Notes: generated by a model not told the origin, from the letters alone. DNA of 64,000 bases from Ceratorhiza oryzae-sativae (GCA_030998015.1 JARWMV010000232.1:2976001-3040000); one strand, 5' to 3'. Shown: positions 47,985 through 60,206, counted from the first letter of the stretch. Translations and numbers: made by a program.

Positions 47985-49382
47985 ATGTCTATTCCTACAA
48001 CTGCTCAAGCCTGGAGGTTCCCTCTGGACCCAAACACCTGGAAAGGTCACAAGAGCCTTGCACTCCGCGAGGTTAAGATTACGCCACCTGGGAGAGGCGA
48101 AGTGCTAGTCAAGTTGCATGCTGCTTCTTTGAACTATCGGTATCTATTTCACGTTTTTAACTACCCTCTCGCGCTGAACCAATTCACGTCACAGAGTGTG
48201 TGAATACAACCCGATTCTCTTATCATTCGCTCAACGTTGGCTTCATAGGATATTCTGATCAGCAATAAACAATATCCTGGTCCATACAATCCTGGCTCCG
48301 ATGGTCAAGGATTGATTCCCTCATGCGATGGTGCCGGCGAGGTCGTAGCTATCGGCGAAGGGGTATCACAATGGAATGTTGGAGATCGAGTGCATTCCCT
48401 GTTTTTTGAAACTTGGTTCACTGGTCCCATCACAGTGAGTTAGAGACGAGCATGCCAGCGACGATTAATCATACTTATTCGGTGCTTAGGATGAGGACAC
48501 CTTACACACTACTGGAGGCGGCGCTCCGGGGTGCCTCGCTCAATACAGGTATTATAATACAACTGGGAGTCGTCTATGTATGCCTATACATCCTTATTCT
48601 AGGAACTTCAAGGCCGAGACTCTCCTACCTATCCCAGCTCAACTTTCATACGAAGAAGCCTCTACTATCCCGTGTGCCGCTCTTACAGCTTGGCAGTCCT
48701 TCTTCGAGAAGAAGCCGATCACAGCTGATTCAACCGTGCTGGTGCTTGGCAGTGGAGGTGTGTCTGTATTTGGTGCGCAGTTGGCCAAAGCAGCTGGCGC
48801 GAAGGTAATCGCCACGACGAGTAGCAAGGAAAAGGAAGAAAAGTACAAGGCACTCGGAGTGGACGAGATCATCAACTATAAGGAGGTCCCCGAATGGTCG
48901 ACCAAGGTCAAGGAGTTGACTGGCGGAAAGGGAGTGGATCAAATTTTGGAAGTTGGTTAGTCGAATTCGTTTAAATCAATAAAGCCAGATGATAGAGTGC
49001 ATTTATGACAGGTGGACAGGGAACGCTCGTGCAATCCCTCAAGTCGCTCAAGAGGGAAGGCTTCGTCCATGTCATTGGGGTTGTCGCTGGAGGGAATCCA
49101 GGTGAAGCATCTATTCAGGATTTGGCGCTCATGGTGCTTCTCGGCCAGGCAACCGTCAGTATGCTCTCACTTCTTATGAAGCATGACTCACTTTGATACT
49201 CTTAGATGTCTGGCATTTTGGTTGGGAGTAAAGATATGGCAGAACGGCTGGATGAGTTCATGACTGTCCACAAAATCAAGCCAGTAATTGACAGGGTGTT
49301 TGGTTGGACCCAAGTCGTCGATGCGTTAGACTACCAGCTCTCTGGTTCACACTTTGGCAAAATTGTGATTAAAATCGAATAG
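47985..49382 (+). CDS. Zinc-type alcohol dehydrogenase-like MDR oxidoreductase
   Basis: A medium-chain dehydrogenase/reductase of the NADPH:quinone-reductase-like type, about 340 aa after splicing. The N-terminal GroES-like half includes PPGRGEVLVKLHAASLNYR, PGSDGQGLIPSCDGAGEVVA and VGDRVHSLFF. The Rossmann half has SYEEASTIPCAALTAW, VLVLGSGGVSVFGAQLAKAA (nucleotide-binding GSGGVS loop), ATTSSKEKEEKYKALG and VIDRVFGWTQVVDALDYQLSG. The Cys/His pattern of a catalytic zinc site is not evident, so it is probably a zinc-free reductase acting on quinones or enals. Introns near 48144, 48434, 48550 and 48956 are canonical GT-AG. A TATA box precedes it. No signal peptide; probably cytosolic. Confidence 0.92.
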
Positions 49383-52320
49383 TAACGCAGCGTAATACAG
49401 AACTCATGTAATAAAACATTTACCCAATTTTGACTTGACGATTGACAAGACCAGGACACCCTAACTTGGGCCATTCGACGCGGTCAGATATATGTGGAGA
49501 TTGGAATGTTTTAATGTATATCGATAGACGAAAAATTAAACTGTAATTATGATGGTGACGTAGAAACAATGGGTAGAGATATTAAGCAGGCGGTATACCC
49601 GACAGAGTCAAGGGCAAAGCGACTCGGGTCCTTGATTATGCTAGTTTCTAGTGGTCAAAAGGGTCAGCGCCTGTATGGGCGTGGTGTGCCGACTCACTAT
49701 TTATAGAGTACGAGTCGACCAACAATAAATATCTCATAGGTTGAATATTCTTGCAGGTTGTACCCCCTCCTCGAGTCACTCGTCACTCTGGCGATCCTCT
49801 ACTTGTGTAGGCAGATGCGTGACGATCTCAATCGAGTTAGGCACTCGATGAGACTTCTGTAGCCACAGGCCTGCCGATGGACGAGCCCGGCCGTCGCGGA
49901 TCACTTCAGCGCAGCCCGTCTCTCGACGAACGCATGATCTAACGCTAGACGCCGGGTTTTCCATCGGACTTCCGCTTGACGTCGACCAAGCGCCCCGCCG
50001 CGTACACTAGGCGTGGTGAGCTCGACCTACCGGGCGCAGAAGGCCTCTCGGTATCGGTCGAGCTTGCATCTGGTACGGTCTTGATGTGGGGGTAACGGCC
50101 GACGCTTTGTCCACGCCGAGTCCTCCGCCTAGGTTGCTCGTCGCAAGGGCAGCTGTGCCAAAACTGGACACAACGCGGGACAAGCCGAACGTTGGGCGGC
50201 TGATCGGATAGTGGACGAGCGGCGCACATGTGAGGACAGCTACGGCTTAGGAAGAATCAGCAACATGTATAAAACAAACGGGTTGGACGTACTGGTTGGA
50301 GGGAGCAAACCGCGTTGAAACGGGTTGGAGAGGGCACAACTGAAACAGAGCCGAGAAAGAGAGAAATAAACTAGGGGGAAAAAACATGCATAGACAACCA
50401 TAAGCGAAGAAACGATTATATGGAGAGAATATTCCTGTTTTGCTTTTGGTTGGTTTCGATATATCAACTAGGGTTTGAAGGGGGGCCGGTAGTGCAGCTG
50501 AAAAGGGTATCCTAGTCCGTCAGATTTACAATGCGCGAAATGGGTTGAGGACTTACCATATGATCGTATTTTACCGTCTGTGGGTCCATGAGGGGGAGGT
50601 CCATGTCCGACCGGCGGACGCTGATTGCGGCTGGTTAGACGCTATGCCAACATACGTGCGACTCAATTACCCACGACGAGCTGAGGTGTTGTTATTCGCC
50701 GGTGACGGTAAACAGCGAGGGACGGCAGCGTCGACGCCGTCATCGAATCCAGTGTCCTGGTGCAATGCATGGGCTAACCGCGTCCAAGTGCGTCGATATT
50801 CATGTGTATGAAAAGCTCACCATTTATTGCAAGTTAGAGTAGCGCGGGCCACAGTAATTTATACGAGATCTTGTGGACGCTGGTGATCAGGTATGAGTCT
50901 ATCTGGGAGTTTAAGGGGGTGGTGAAACTGCTCGAGTAGCGCAACTAGAATTGCTATGCCGCTCAGCCAATAAGTATGGTATATAGAGAGCTATATGCTT
51001 ACGGTATTCCGGTATACCAGAGTGATTTATAGGTCCGAGGGACTCCGTGCTCGAACTCATCGCTCAATGAGGTGGGCTCGAGCCCTAACGGTCGTCGCCG
51101 TGCGTGATCCCAGGATATACTCCCGACCCGTGGTCGGCGAGCTTAATGTCCTATAGGCGCATCGATGGCGGCAGGCGGAGTCCTTGATCAAATACAGGCG
51201 TGGTGTATGAGCAGCCTGGTCGATAGACAAAGGCAAAGTCGGAAGGGGCAGGGTCGTCTACGCTATCCAAGTCAATATCTGTGGGCAAGCCCCAGGCTTG
51301 TGTTACTTACTTCAAGCGCATGAGAGATAATAGGGGAGCGAGCGCCATGAATGTATAAGAGGTAGTGGGTGGTGCATGAGAAGCGAGGAGGGGTGGGCGA
51401 GGTGGTGGTTGGGTTAGCCCTCCAGCTCAGGCGGCCTTTTTTTATACCCCGTGGGTCCTGGCCCGTGCAGAGCTTGTGAGAGTACCGAGGGACTGTACTG
51501 CTGGGACGGTGTCGGTCAGCCAGCATCCCCTGCCCAGCTTGTAACTCCGTCGATGGCCCCTATTGGCCAAAGTATCCGCATTTTTAGCACGCCAAGGACA
51601 TATGTGCCGCTCCGACATCTCCTGGACCACCCTCGCATTTACGCCTACAGCCAAGTTATGCATAACACCAGCACGTCCTCCATAATACCGAGCGTCGGGG
51701 TCTGTGTACACCTGTTTACTATTCTTTTCCTGGCCCCGAAATGACCAAAACTCGCGATGCCGGCACGCATACATACCGCTTCGAGCTGAGGTCTCGTGCA
51801 CATGACGCAACAACTTTTCAAATGTGTCTGATCCTCGAGTTCCATATTGGGTGCACCCGCTCTTCTGACCTCTTGGTCTTGGCAGCGCTATCGACGGAAA
51901 TAGGCTAAACTTCGTCTGTATGCGCTGTCGGCCCTTTTGTTCGTCGACATTGCACTTCTGGGAAAGAGCATGCCTGTAGCGATATACAAATTCCCCGACA
52001 CCCAGTGACAGGGACCACTGTAGGCTGTTCTTGTCGGCTTTCTTGTCGGCTCTCTGCCGCAGTAGATGAAGCCCCTATACACGGTATGCCGGATGATGCC
52101 CTGACCATCGGAAACCCAATGCATCCGCATAGGAGATGGAAACTGTAACGGCAACCTTGGTGGGGACAATGTTCGCCCAACTGCCCCCATTTCCAGACCG
52201 ACCATGACCTGTGGACAGGCCAGCCGGGCGAATATATAGCAGTACCCTCTAGGGAGATTCTGCTTAACTCTCCTACTACTATCCTCCACTACCTTAACAT
52301 ACTTTCTACCCCCACATCGA
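49383..52320. other. Gene-free tract, 2.9 kb
   Basis: Several 60-160-codon open frames overlap on both strands but none shows a domain. The minus frame 51888-52361 is the longest and is not recognised. A TATA-like ATATATA near 52231 and a pyrimidine-rich tract (about 52265-52320) may form a promoter for a short transcript to the right. Confidence 0.4.
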
Positions 52321-52450
52321 TATGTGCAGTTGTATTGTCGACTCGCTGCTTCGAGCATCAAGTAAGTCGTCTCGCCTCCACTTCGACTCTGTCTGACATT
52401 GACCCCTCCCAGATGAGCGCACTATACGAGCACTGTCAAACTAGCCCCTG
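52321..52450 (+). other. Possible two-exon micropeptide or non-coding transcript
   Basis: ATG 52321 starts a short frame (MCSCIVDSLLRAS), then a canonical GTAAGT donor and a CCTCCCAG acceptor at about 52412 would join it to ATGAGCGC, ending at TAG after about 23 codons. A TATA-like box and CT-rich start region lie upstream. No homology is known to me; it may be a non-coding RNA or chance. Confidence 0.2.
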
Positions 52451-52787
52451 ACTTGAGCCACCTGGCCGCTGTAACTTCTAATTTGTCCCCGTTCGTCTCA
52501 CAGTTGTGCTCATGCCTATCTTCTAGGCCTCCCAGCCTATTCGCCACAGGGGCTTGCGCTATCGACATGTCAGTCAGTCGCATCAATATTTTATGAGAGC
52601 TAACCGTATCTACAGTCGTAGCGGTACTTCACCTTCATGGTCACCCCAACTAGACCCCCCTTGCCTGGGTTGAAGTGTTCGGAATGGGACATTAATCTCC
52701 TCAGCGCGGCACTCGGGTCGACCCCGACACGTCGGCTGGGAGCATATCCTGGGCCAGCGCTTGCCAAACACGACTTACTTGACAGCC
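52451..52787. other. Unassigned stretch before the 118-bp repeat
   Basis: No gene is supported. The segment around 52720-52755 has weak likeness to the downstream repeat (GAGCATAT and GGGCCAGC) and may be a further decayed unit. Confidence 0.3.
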
Positions 52788-52995
52788 TGGATTAGGACCA
52801 GTCCAAGATCCTGGGGCCGAGCACAGCTCCTAGGATGAGCTTGAGCATGGGGTCTGATGGAAGGTCCTAGGGCTAGCATCCGTCGAGTGTGACCTCTCAA
52901 CAATTTGGATTGGGTCAAGTTCTGGACTCCGGGGCTGAACTCACCTCTGTGGATGAGCTCGAGCATATGGTCGGATGGGACGTCCCGGGGCCAGC
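52788..52995 (+). repeat. Diverged 118-bp direct tandem repeat
   Basis: Bases 52788-52877 and 52906-52995 align without gaps at 65 of 90 positions (about 72 percent). In the plus-strand frame of an uninterrupted 81-codon ORF covering the second copy, both copies read LGxVxDxGAE then DELEHxVxWxVxGxA. The first copy has two stops. It looks like a decayed coding repeat; I cannot name the family. Confidence 0.6.
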
Positions 52996-53809
52996 CGCTA
53001 TTACGAACTCGACCATCAAGGTCATTCGAGATGATGCTACCATTGCACAAATGCAAGTCGGCCATTGTGGGCTGGCGGGTATCACTCACCCTGACTGTAG
53101 GCTCTATCCAGACTCCCACTACGTCTCTGTATAATCGAAATTGCGATTCTCTTAATCTCTCCGCTTTCTGGTCTCTTTTGTTCTCGTTGCATGCTTGAGT
53201 CGGCGCCAAGGCTCGGCTGATTATATTTGTGTACCTGGTTTATGTCGAATCACTATGTAGTATTGATTCGAATACAATATTGTTATATTCTATCCTCGCA
53301 AGTAAGAAGCGACGCGCATGGATTTGTAACGAGGGTGCACACGAGTCACAAACACGAATCAGAGTCTGGATGACTAAGCATCGACATGGAGGTGGTCTGT
53401 GCACCTCGCGGGTATATAAGGTTACCGGGCGTGGACTGTGTTCCTTATCTCTTGTGCTCGGGCACGCGCTGACACCAGTGAGGTCTTTACCGAGGTTCAG
53501 CTATTTGCTGGTTGCAAATTAACTACCAAACCCGTCTCCTCCTCGTAAGAGGTTGAGCAATTTTTGGCCAGAAATTCCGCTTTCGTTTTATTTTTTTGTA
53601 GCCTGACAAGGCCTAACCCTAAACTCTATCCTTTACTTGGTGTCATAATCCCATCAACACATGTTCGCCATGAAGCCATCATGCCCTGTCTGTAAACAAG
53701 TGTTGATATTTAATAATATACATAATTTTAACAGCGAGAACCAATGCCAAGTGTCACATGACCGTGTGTGGATGATCGACGCGTGTTATACTGTAACTCT
53801 TCCTCCACC
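52996..53809. other. Intergenic region and condensin gene promoter
   Basis: No supported gene. A T-rich run (53586-53598) is present. The near-palindrome TCACATGA (53754-53761) lies about 50 bp before the condensin start codon, one base from the TCACGTGA element seen elsewhere. Confidence 0.4.
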
Positions 53810-56800
53810 ATGGCTCGCACCAAGGCTGCTCAGGCGCAGGCAGCCCCCGAGCCCCGCAACGGCACCGACAAATATACCTCTGTGATACCAGCCATCTTTC
53901 AACAGACCCAAGTCTCGCTTGCCAACCACCGGAAGAACATAGTCGCACTCTCTAAATCGTTTAGCGGTTGTGCTGGTGTATGTGAAGAAGTCAATGGCGG
54001 CCTTCGGTTGACTGGTGAAAAGGCCTTTCAGACGACTTTTGCCAAGATGGTCAACAACGTGTTGCCGGTCAAGAAGGGCGTGTCCAATGCGGACAAGGTT
54101 GTCAAGTTCATAGGCGCATTCGTCAAGTATATTACGGATAAAGGTGAGTCTGCCATGTTTACCATAGGGAGACGCAAACTGAGCGAGTACCAGCTGCCAG
54201 CCAAAAAGAAGAGGTTAAAAAAGAGGAAGATAAACAAGACGAGGAGGATAGCGAAGAGGACGATGATACCCCAGCCTCTCGTTTCGTGACTTACCTCTTG
54301 AGGTACCTGTTGCAAGGCTTCATGGCAAAGGACAAGAACGTTCGGTACCGCTCGGTGCATATTACTGCAGAAATGATATCTGGGTTGGGCGAGATAGAGT
54401 ATGTGTAACGTACTTGCATGCTGCTCAGCACTCACAGCCTGTTTATAGCGACGACATTTACGAAGACCTGCGAAGTTCGCTTCTCGAGCGTGCACGAGAC
54501 AAGGAAACGTTTGTCCGTCTTCAAGCGGCGATCGCTCTCGCAAAGCTCCAACGAGGAGAAAACGAACAAGAGGAAGACCGAGAGATCTATCTTTCTGATG
54601 TTCTGATTGATATGCTTCAACACGATCCCGCCCCGTATGTTCTCGTGTGTTCTTGTTCAGTATCACCATTGAACCAGTCCTCAGGGAAGTTCGACGAGCT
54701 GCCCTGCTTAATCTTGCACCATCACAAAAGTCCCTAACAGTGATCCTCTCTCGCACTCGGGATGTTGACACGACGCTGCGGAAAATCGTCTATCACCACG
54801 TCCTGTCAAACCTTAAGCCCCAGCTCTTGTCACTCGCCCAACGGGAAGAAATTGTGAGCAATGGATTAGGTGATCGTGAGCCGAGTGTGCGGGGTGCGGC
54901 AGCACGAATGATTGGAACATGGGTTGATGCGAAGGAAGGCGATCTGATCGAGGTGAGTTGGAGCTTGGGAGTTTGAGGCCCGGTCGAGCTCATATTGGAC
55001 ACAGTTCCTCAAGTCTTTCGATCTATTAAAGAGCAAAGTTGCCGAGGATGCTCTGCTGTCGGTATTTGTGACACGCGCTGATGTGTTTGACGCGGTCTCG
55101 TTCAAAGGCATGTTCAGTTATTTCGCACTTTATGTTAGCCATGTTTATTGACTCTTACAAACAGAGGCCTATTGGAACAATCTAACTCCTGAGCGTGTTT
55201 TCCTTGCCCGCGTCTATATCGAGCACTGCATATCTAAAAAGCTGACCGACGAAATCGAAGCCGCTTTACCCGTCGTCACTCTGCTCGCATTCCGTATTCA
55301 GGAAGCGTACAACAAACTGCTCCAGCTTCTCACTCAACTCGACGAGATCCAAAACCGGGGCGAAGATGCAGAAGAAAAGGAAGACGACAAGACGGACACC
55401 CAGCTCGAGGAGGCGGTTATTGACGCTGAATTGGTTGTTGGCGAGCTTTTGGGATTAGCTGTTCACTTGGATTACGGAGACGAAATTGGGAGGAGGAAGA
55501 TGTTTGTGCTCGTTCGTGAGTGAAGCGTTATGCCTATTTCTTTCTCGTGAGTAACTTGCAATCCGCACACAGGCGATATGCTCTCCCAAGAGGCCCTGCC
55601 CGAGAAGCTAGTAAACAAGGCCCTAGATGTTCTTGCAATGCTCGCACAAAACGAGCGTGATTTGATTCGAATTGTTGTCGAGATTGTGACGGAACTTAGG
55701 GATGTGTTGATCAAGGAAACAGAGCCTCCAGTGAGTTTCCCTGCATTTTCGCACAGCAACAGACCTTTAACCGAGTACTTAGACGGAGGGTACTCAAGCC
55801 GACGATCGTACCACTCAGTGGGGGGATGACGAGCGAACGCAGGCTGGCCATCCTAAAGTAGCCGAACATGAGTTGACGCCAGAAGAAGTTGAGCTGAAAC
55901 TTGCGATTGACCTGAGGTGTGTCACTCTTTGTGTTGGTATGCTTGAGCGGGTCAATACGGCGAGTTGTCTCGTCCACTGGTTAGCGAGCTTTTCACTAAT
56001 CAACGAGTTCAGACCTTGCAAGAAAACTCGGCTTTGCATGGCCTTGTCCCAGACTTGATTATACCGAGCATTCAGAGCAAAGAACCACAGCTACGGGAGC
56101 GGGGGTTGATATGTCTTGGCTTGTGTTGCTTGATTGACAAGGTATGCAAAGTATGATCTATGATTCAGTCCATCCTATTTACGCCATTTGTATAGCGCAT
56201 GGCCATGGGATCCTACCAGCTCTTCGTTAACCAGTTCAGACTGCTGGAATCGAGCTAAAGAGAAAGGTTCTCCCGATTTTGTACGACTTGATCATGGTGC
56301 ACCACGACGCCGAATACTTGCGCGAGGACCGACTGGTCCACTTCTTGCTCCACCAATTGCAAGATGACGATGAAGAAATCCAGGCCACTACGTGTGTTGG
56401 GTTTTCTAAACTTTTGCTGGCAGGTGTTATTACAGATGAAAGGGTATGTTGACTACAAATGCGGCTTTAACAGGAGTTGACGCAATGGCGCAGGTCCTGA
56501 AGAGTTTGGTCGCGGCATATATCCAACCAGATACTGCAGACAACCAGCCTCTTCGTCAATGTCTCAGCTATTTCTTCCCCGTATTCTGTTACTCTTCCTC
56601 GGCGAATCAGCGAACGATGCAAAAGGTCGGTAAACCGCGCCCCATTTTGGTGACCTACTAACCAAGTTTCGTAGATTTTCATGGCAGTGTTCAAGGTTCT
56701 ATCTGATGTTTACCGAGAAAAGGACGAAGATCAAGAGATGGTCACGCCTGCACAATTTGGTGCACTCTTGATCGACTGGACAGACCCTGCAAAAGTAGTG

Positions 56801-57656
56801 TAAGTTGGCGCCTACGACCCCCCAAGCTAGTCAACTTATCCTGTGACTAGGGAGGTACAGGGACAAGAGCGCGACGAGAGTATCCATGTTGATGTTGCGT
56901 GTGATATCATTCGTGAGCTGTTTGAGAAAGAAATGGATAGTAAGTGACTCGTTCTCTTGGTGTAACATGGTTGTTGATCCTTCGAACAGAGGAAGATCGA
57001 AAAATCTTGGTGCAGATGCTCGGAAAGCTTCATCTGCCAGATAAACTTGGTGATATGAAAATCCTGTCTCTTCACCTCCTTATAACCAATCTAAGACGAG
57101 TAAGTCTTTTTTTTTTTTTTTGTCCCCGTTCACGCAATCTGACTGAAAAGTTTCCACCTAGTGCCGCCCTCTTCGTGACGCACCAACTCGCAACGCATTC
57201 AAGAAGTTTAACAACGCGTTCCGGAAAAAATATACCCAACAACTCAGTGGATTGACCCAGGCAGAGCACGAGACATTCGGAGACCTGCATATCCAAGAGC
57301 TGCAGCAATGGATCAACGGGGTCGACCCAGACAGTGACGCCGAGGAGATTGATCCTCCTGAAGATGAGAAGCCCGTGATTGATGCAAAGAGAGGAGGCAA
57401 GGCTAGGTTGGTACATGCATAACATCGTCCAACATCCGAGTGCTGATACAGATTTCATAGGAGGGCAAAGACGGCGGGAGCAGAGGCAGCGGAGGATATG
57501 AAGCAGCGACAACGAGAGGTAGACGACGTGTTGAAGGAGGAGCAAGAGAGTCAAGTCGCTCCTTCGGATGGAGAGGAAGACGAGGTCGAAGAGGCCCCAC
57601 CCGTCGATCCAGGCGAAGATGAGGAGGAAGAGGAAGAAGAAGAAGAGGAAGAGTAG
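53810..57656 (+). CDS. YCG1: Condensin complex subunit Ycg1/Cap-G (HEAT repeats)
   Basis: This non-SMC subunit binds DNA with the kleisin and is needed for mitotic chromosome compaction. ATG 53810 (MARTKAAQ) starts a HEAT-repeat protein: VSLANHRKNIVALSKSF near the N-terminus, SRFVTYLLRYLLQGFMAKDK then NVRYRSVHITAEMISGLGE, PAPEVRRAALLNLAPSQKSL, DREPSVRGAAARMIGTWVDA, IQSKEPQLRERGLICLGLCC and QPLRQCLSYFFPVFCYSS, the last in the Cnd3 C-terminal domain. The C-terminus is a run of about a dozen Glu after GEDEEE. Roughly 13 introns are present. One at 55960-56012 has a GC donor (GCGAGT). At 56234 one G is missing: the literal frame stops soon after FVNQF, whereas one more base restores FVNQVQTAGIELKRKVLPIL. 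The divergent acidic insert near 54200-54270 is spliced with some ambiguity. Confidence 0.92.
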
Positions 57657-57905
57657 AGCGAGCCTGGTGCATTTGGGGTGTAGCATTTATTGTAATTTAT
57701 TTATTGGTTTTGTTGTAATTCAGAGGAGCGTTTGGCCACCCGGCATAGTTCGAGACCCTGAGAATATTAATCGTATAGACCAGCACTCCAATACAGACAG
57801 ACAGATGGGACAGACACCCGAATCAAGGCACTTCGAGTGCCTGATATAACACGAGTACAAAAGAATACATAGACATACGCATAATCGTAAAGCCACAAAC
57901 AACTG
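57657..57905. other. Convergent 3' intergenic region
   Basis: This short space separates the stop codons of condensin (plus) and the Rap1-like gene (minus). Presumed 3'UTR sequence only. Confidence 0.5.
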
Positions 57906-60206
57906 TCAGGCATCCATATTCTCAAGTCCGAAATTCTGAAGCTCATCATTCACACCAACACCTACGACGCCCACACCTACACCCATCCCAATCTCTATAC
58001 CTATCCCACCGGCATTGGATCCACTCGCTCTGCTCGTACTCGATGTCCCCGCCTGTTGCTGCTGTAGAATAGTTTTCATGAGATGATCAATTTGCGTCTT
58101 GTGAATCCGATGATGTTCCTGCCAGCCCTTCCACGGATGATGTGGGTGGTTGCGCGCGAACCGCTGAAAGATTGCATCACTCGTGCCTTGAGGAGAGGTG
58201 GCAAAATACTGAGCGAGCAGCAAGTCGTCTTCGTGGTCGTACCGTTTTCGTTTTTGCGGAGGACCTTCAGGGAGCGGCTGGTGTGTTTCCGGTTGACCGT
58301 GCGGTTGGCTTGGATTGGCCGGATTTGTCTCGGCTTCAAGCTCGTGTTTATGTCGACGCCAATATTTCATCCATGACGCACGTGAATGGTGAGGGGCCTG
58401 TATGTACGTTGGTTCATGGACAGAGATTTTAAATTGGGGATTCAGGCTCACCCGCTCGGCAACGTCTTTCCAAAACTGAACCATGTCTAGCTCGGGTTGG
58501 CGCCTCCGTCGATAGGTCAAGAACCTCATCAAGAACCTGACGTCGGTCTCGGTAAAGGCAATTCCCTTGCCGGTCGTACTCCTGTACAGCGCACGAGGCG
58601 GAGTCGGACTTCGATCCGTTCGTCCAAGCTCCACGGCCGAGGGCCTCGCGGCACCCGCGGCGCTCGACGAAGGTGCAGCGAGCTGATGGGTCGTCGTCGC
58701 GGGTTCAGGTATAGCTTGATCTCCAGAGGAAGGTTCGTCCATCGTATATGCTCCCAACCTGATCTGATGCTTGTTGCAATACCGACGCCACGAGTAAAAA
58801 GTGTGGTGTGGGGCTTTGACAGCCAAACGTTCGCAAATTTCACGGAGGGAGAGGACGAGGCCTTGGTTCTGGCAATAGTCGATATAGGCTTTGAGGTATT
58901 TGACGTCGTCTTCGGTGAATAGGTTGCCACCATGGGTGGACTTGATTACACGTTCCGGTGGGTCCGGAGAACGGGTTGGCGGGCCTCGAGCCGAGACTAG
59001 TTTCTGAGGATCGACTTTTTCAGACAAGGCCTACAAAGCGGTTAGTGGGAGGCGAGGGACAGGGAAAAAGTCGCACGTTGCGAACACGGCCACTGCGGGT
59101 ACGCTTCCGACCGCGCTGGTTCTCCTCGTCGTTGTCGTCAGGATCGAGAGGCTCTGGGCTCTGAGAAGTACCATCGGGTGGAGGAGGTTGGACAGATGGA
59201 CCGGCGGCGGATATATCATAGCCATAGGGGACCTGTGGGAACTGGAGCGCAATGGGATATGGGTCAATAAGAGACAGGCAGATCGACCTACCGCTGGGTT
59301 GTAGTACGGATTGGCTTCTTCGTCGCCGGCGCCCCAAGCCTGGTCCTCGTCGGGATAGGCCGAGTAAGGTGGGTAGGCTGTGCCTTCCATGATGGGCACG
59401 CCGAGGGCCGAGTACTGGGCCTGGGCGTTGGTGGCCCACTGGGACGGAGGGGCGGCGCCAGCATAGTACGGCGGCTGGGGGGCTGGATGTGCATAGTGCG
59501 GGTGCTCGGGCCATTGCTGCTGGGGCGGGTACTGCAGCGGCTGTGCAGGCTGGGCAAACGCCGGCGCGGTCGGAGGGTCGTTGCGCCGGCGCGAAGACGT
59601 GCGCGGGTGGGCCGGAGAGCGCTGCTCGGGGGCCGGGGCGGGCGGCGGGGCGGGCGGTGGCTGCTCGGCCCGATCACGCTCGGTGCCATCGACCTTGAAG
59701 CCGGCAAAGTTGGTCTTGAACGTCTGGAGCTCGCCCGCCTGGACGCAGCGGCGACCCAGGCCGCGTTGAGGACGATCTTGCCGCGCTTGGAACTGTACTG
59801 CCGGAAGAGGTTTTGGCCCGACTCTTTCGTGGGGTCCACTGCAGCGGTGTCAGGGGTAAGCTCCATACCGTGGCGGCGGACGCACCGAGGATGTATGGCA
59901 CGGTGCTGTACGCAGATGCCACCACGCCACCGTGTTTCTGCCGGGCAGTGCTATCAGTATACGCCGCTGTTTGCGGCGACGGCGACGACGGCGACGAACC
60001 TCGATGAGGCGCACGACCTCGTCGCGCTCTGGGACATCCTTCTCGACAAAGATCTGGAGGGGGGCACCCAACATCGGGTCGGTGAAGAGCTCTGTGTTCT
60101 CATTCTGGGTGGCGGGGGGCGGCGCTGCTGGCTGCGGTGCCGCGACATGCGCATGCACGGCTGCGCTTGCATTGGGGGTCCTACCACCCGCACGCCGTCG
60201 CGACAT
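57906..60206 (-). CDS. RAP1: Rap1-like telomere protein: BRCT plus Myb-like segments, frameshifted
   Basis: Rap1 binds telomeres, directly or via a TRF/Taz partner. ATG 60206 (MSRRRAGGRTPN) is followed by TDPMLGAPLQIFVEKDVPER and a BRCT domain (HGGVVASAYSTVPYILVDPT, SGQNLFRQYSSKRGKIVLNA, then RRCVQAGELQTFKTNFAGFK). A Pro/Gln/Tyr-rich linker follows, then a Rap1-type Myb domain (FTEDDVKYLKAYIDYCQNQG with HHTFYSWRRYCNKH). A second similar module (FTETDVRFLMRFLTYRRRRQ with HHSRASWMKYWRRH) and a third weaker one (YDHEDDLLLAQYFATSPQ with HHPWKGWQEHHRIH) come next. The end is Gly/Val-rich. Exons 1-3 (60000-60206, 59886-59937, 59838 leftwards) join in phase. Inside the BRCT at 59755-59757 (CCC, i.e. 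GGG) one base is missing, so the literal frame leaves the protein until corrected. Orthology to Rap1 rests on the BRCT-linker-Myb order. Confidence 0.8.

Noticed and set aside
51888..52361. 157-codon minus-strand frame in the gene-free tract
   Set aside because: No recognisable domain, no promoter or splice signal in its favour, and its start overlaps the promoter-like region of the opposite strand.
54145..54290. Read-through of the first condensin intron ending in a Lys/Arg-rich tail (173-codon frame)
   Set aside because: A canonical GTGAGT donor and in-phase acceptor at about 54190 give the acidic insert followed by conserved HEAT sequence, so the basic tail is intron translation.
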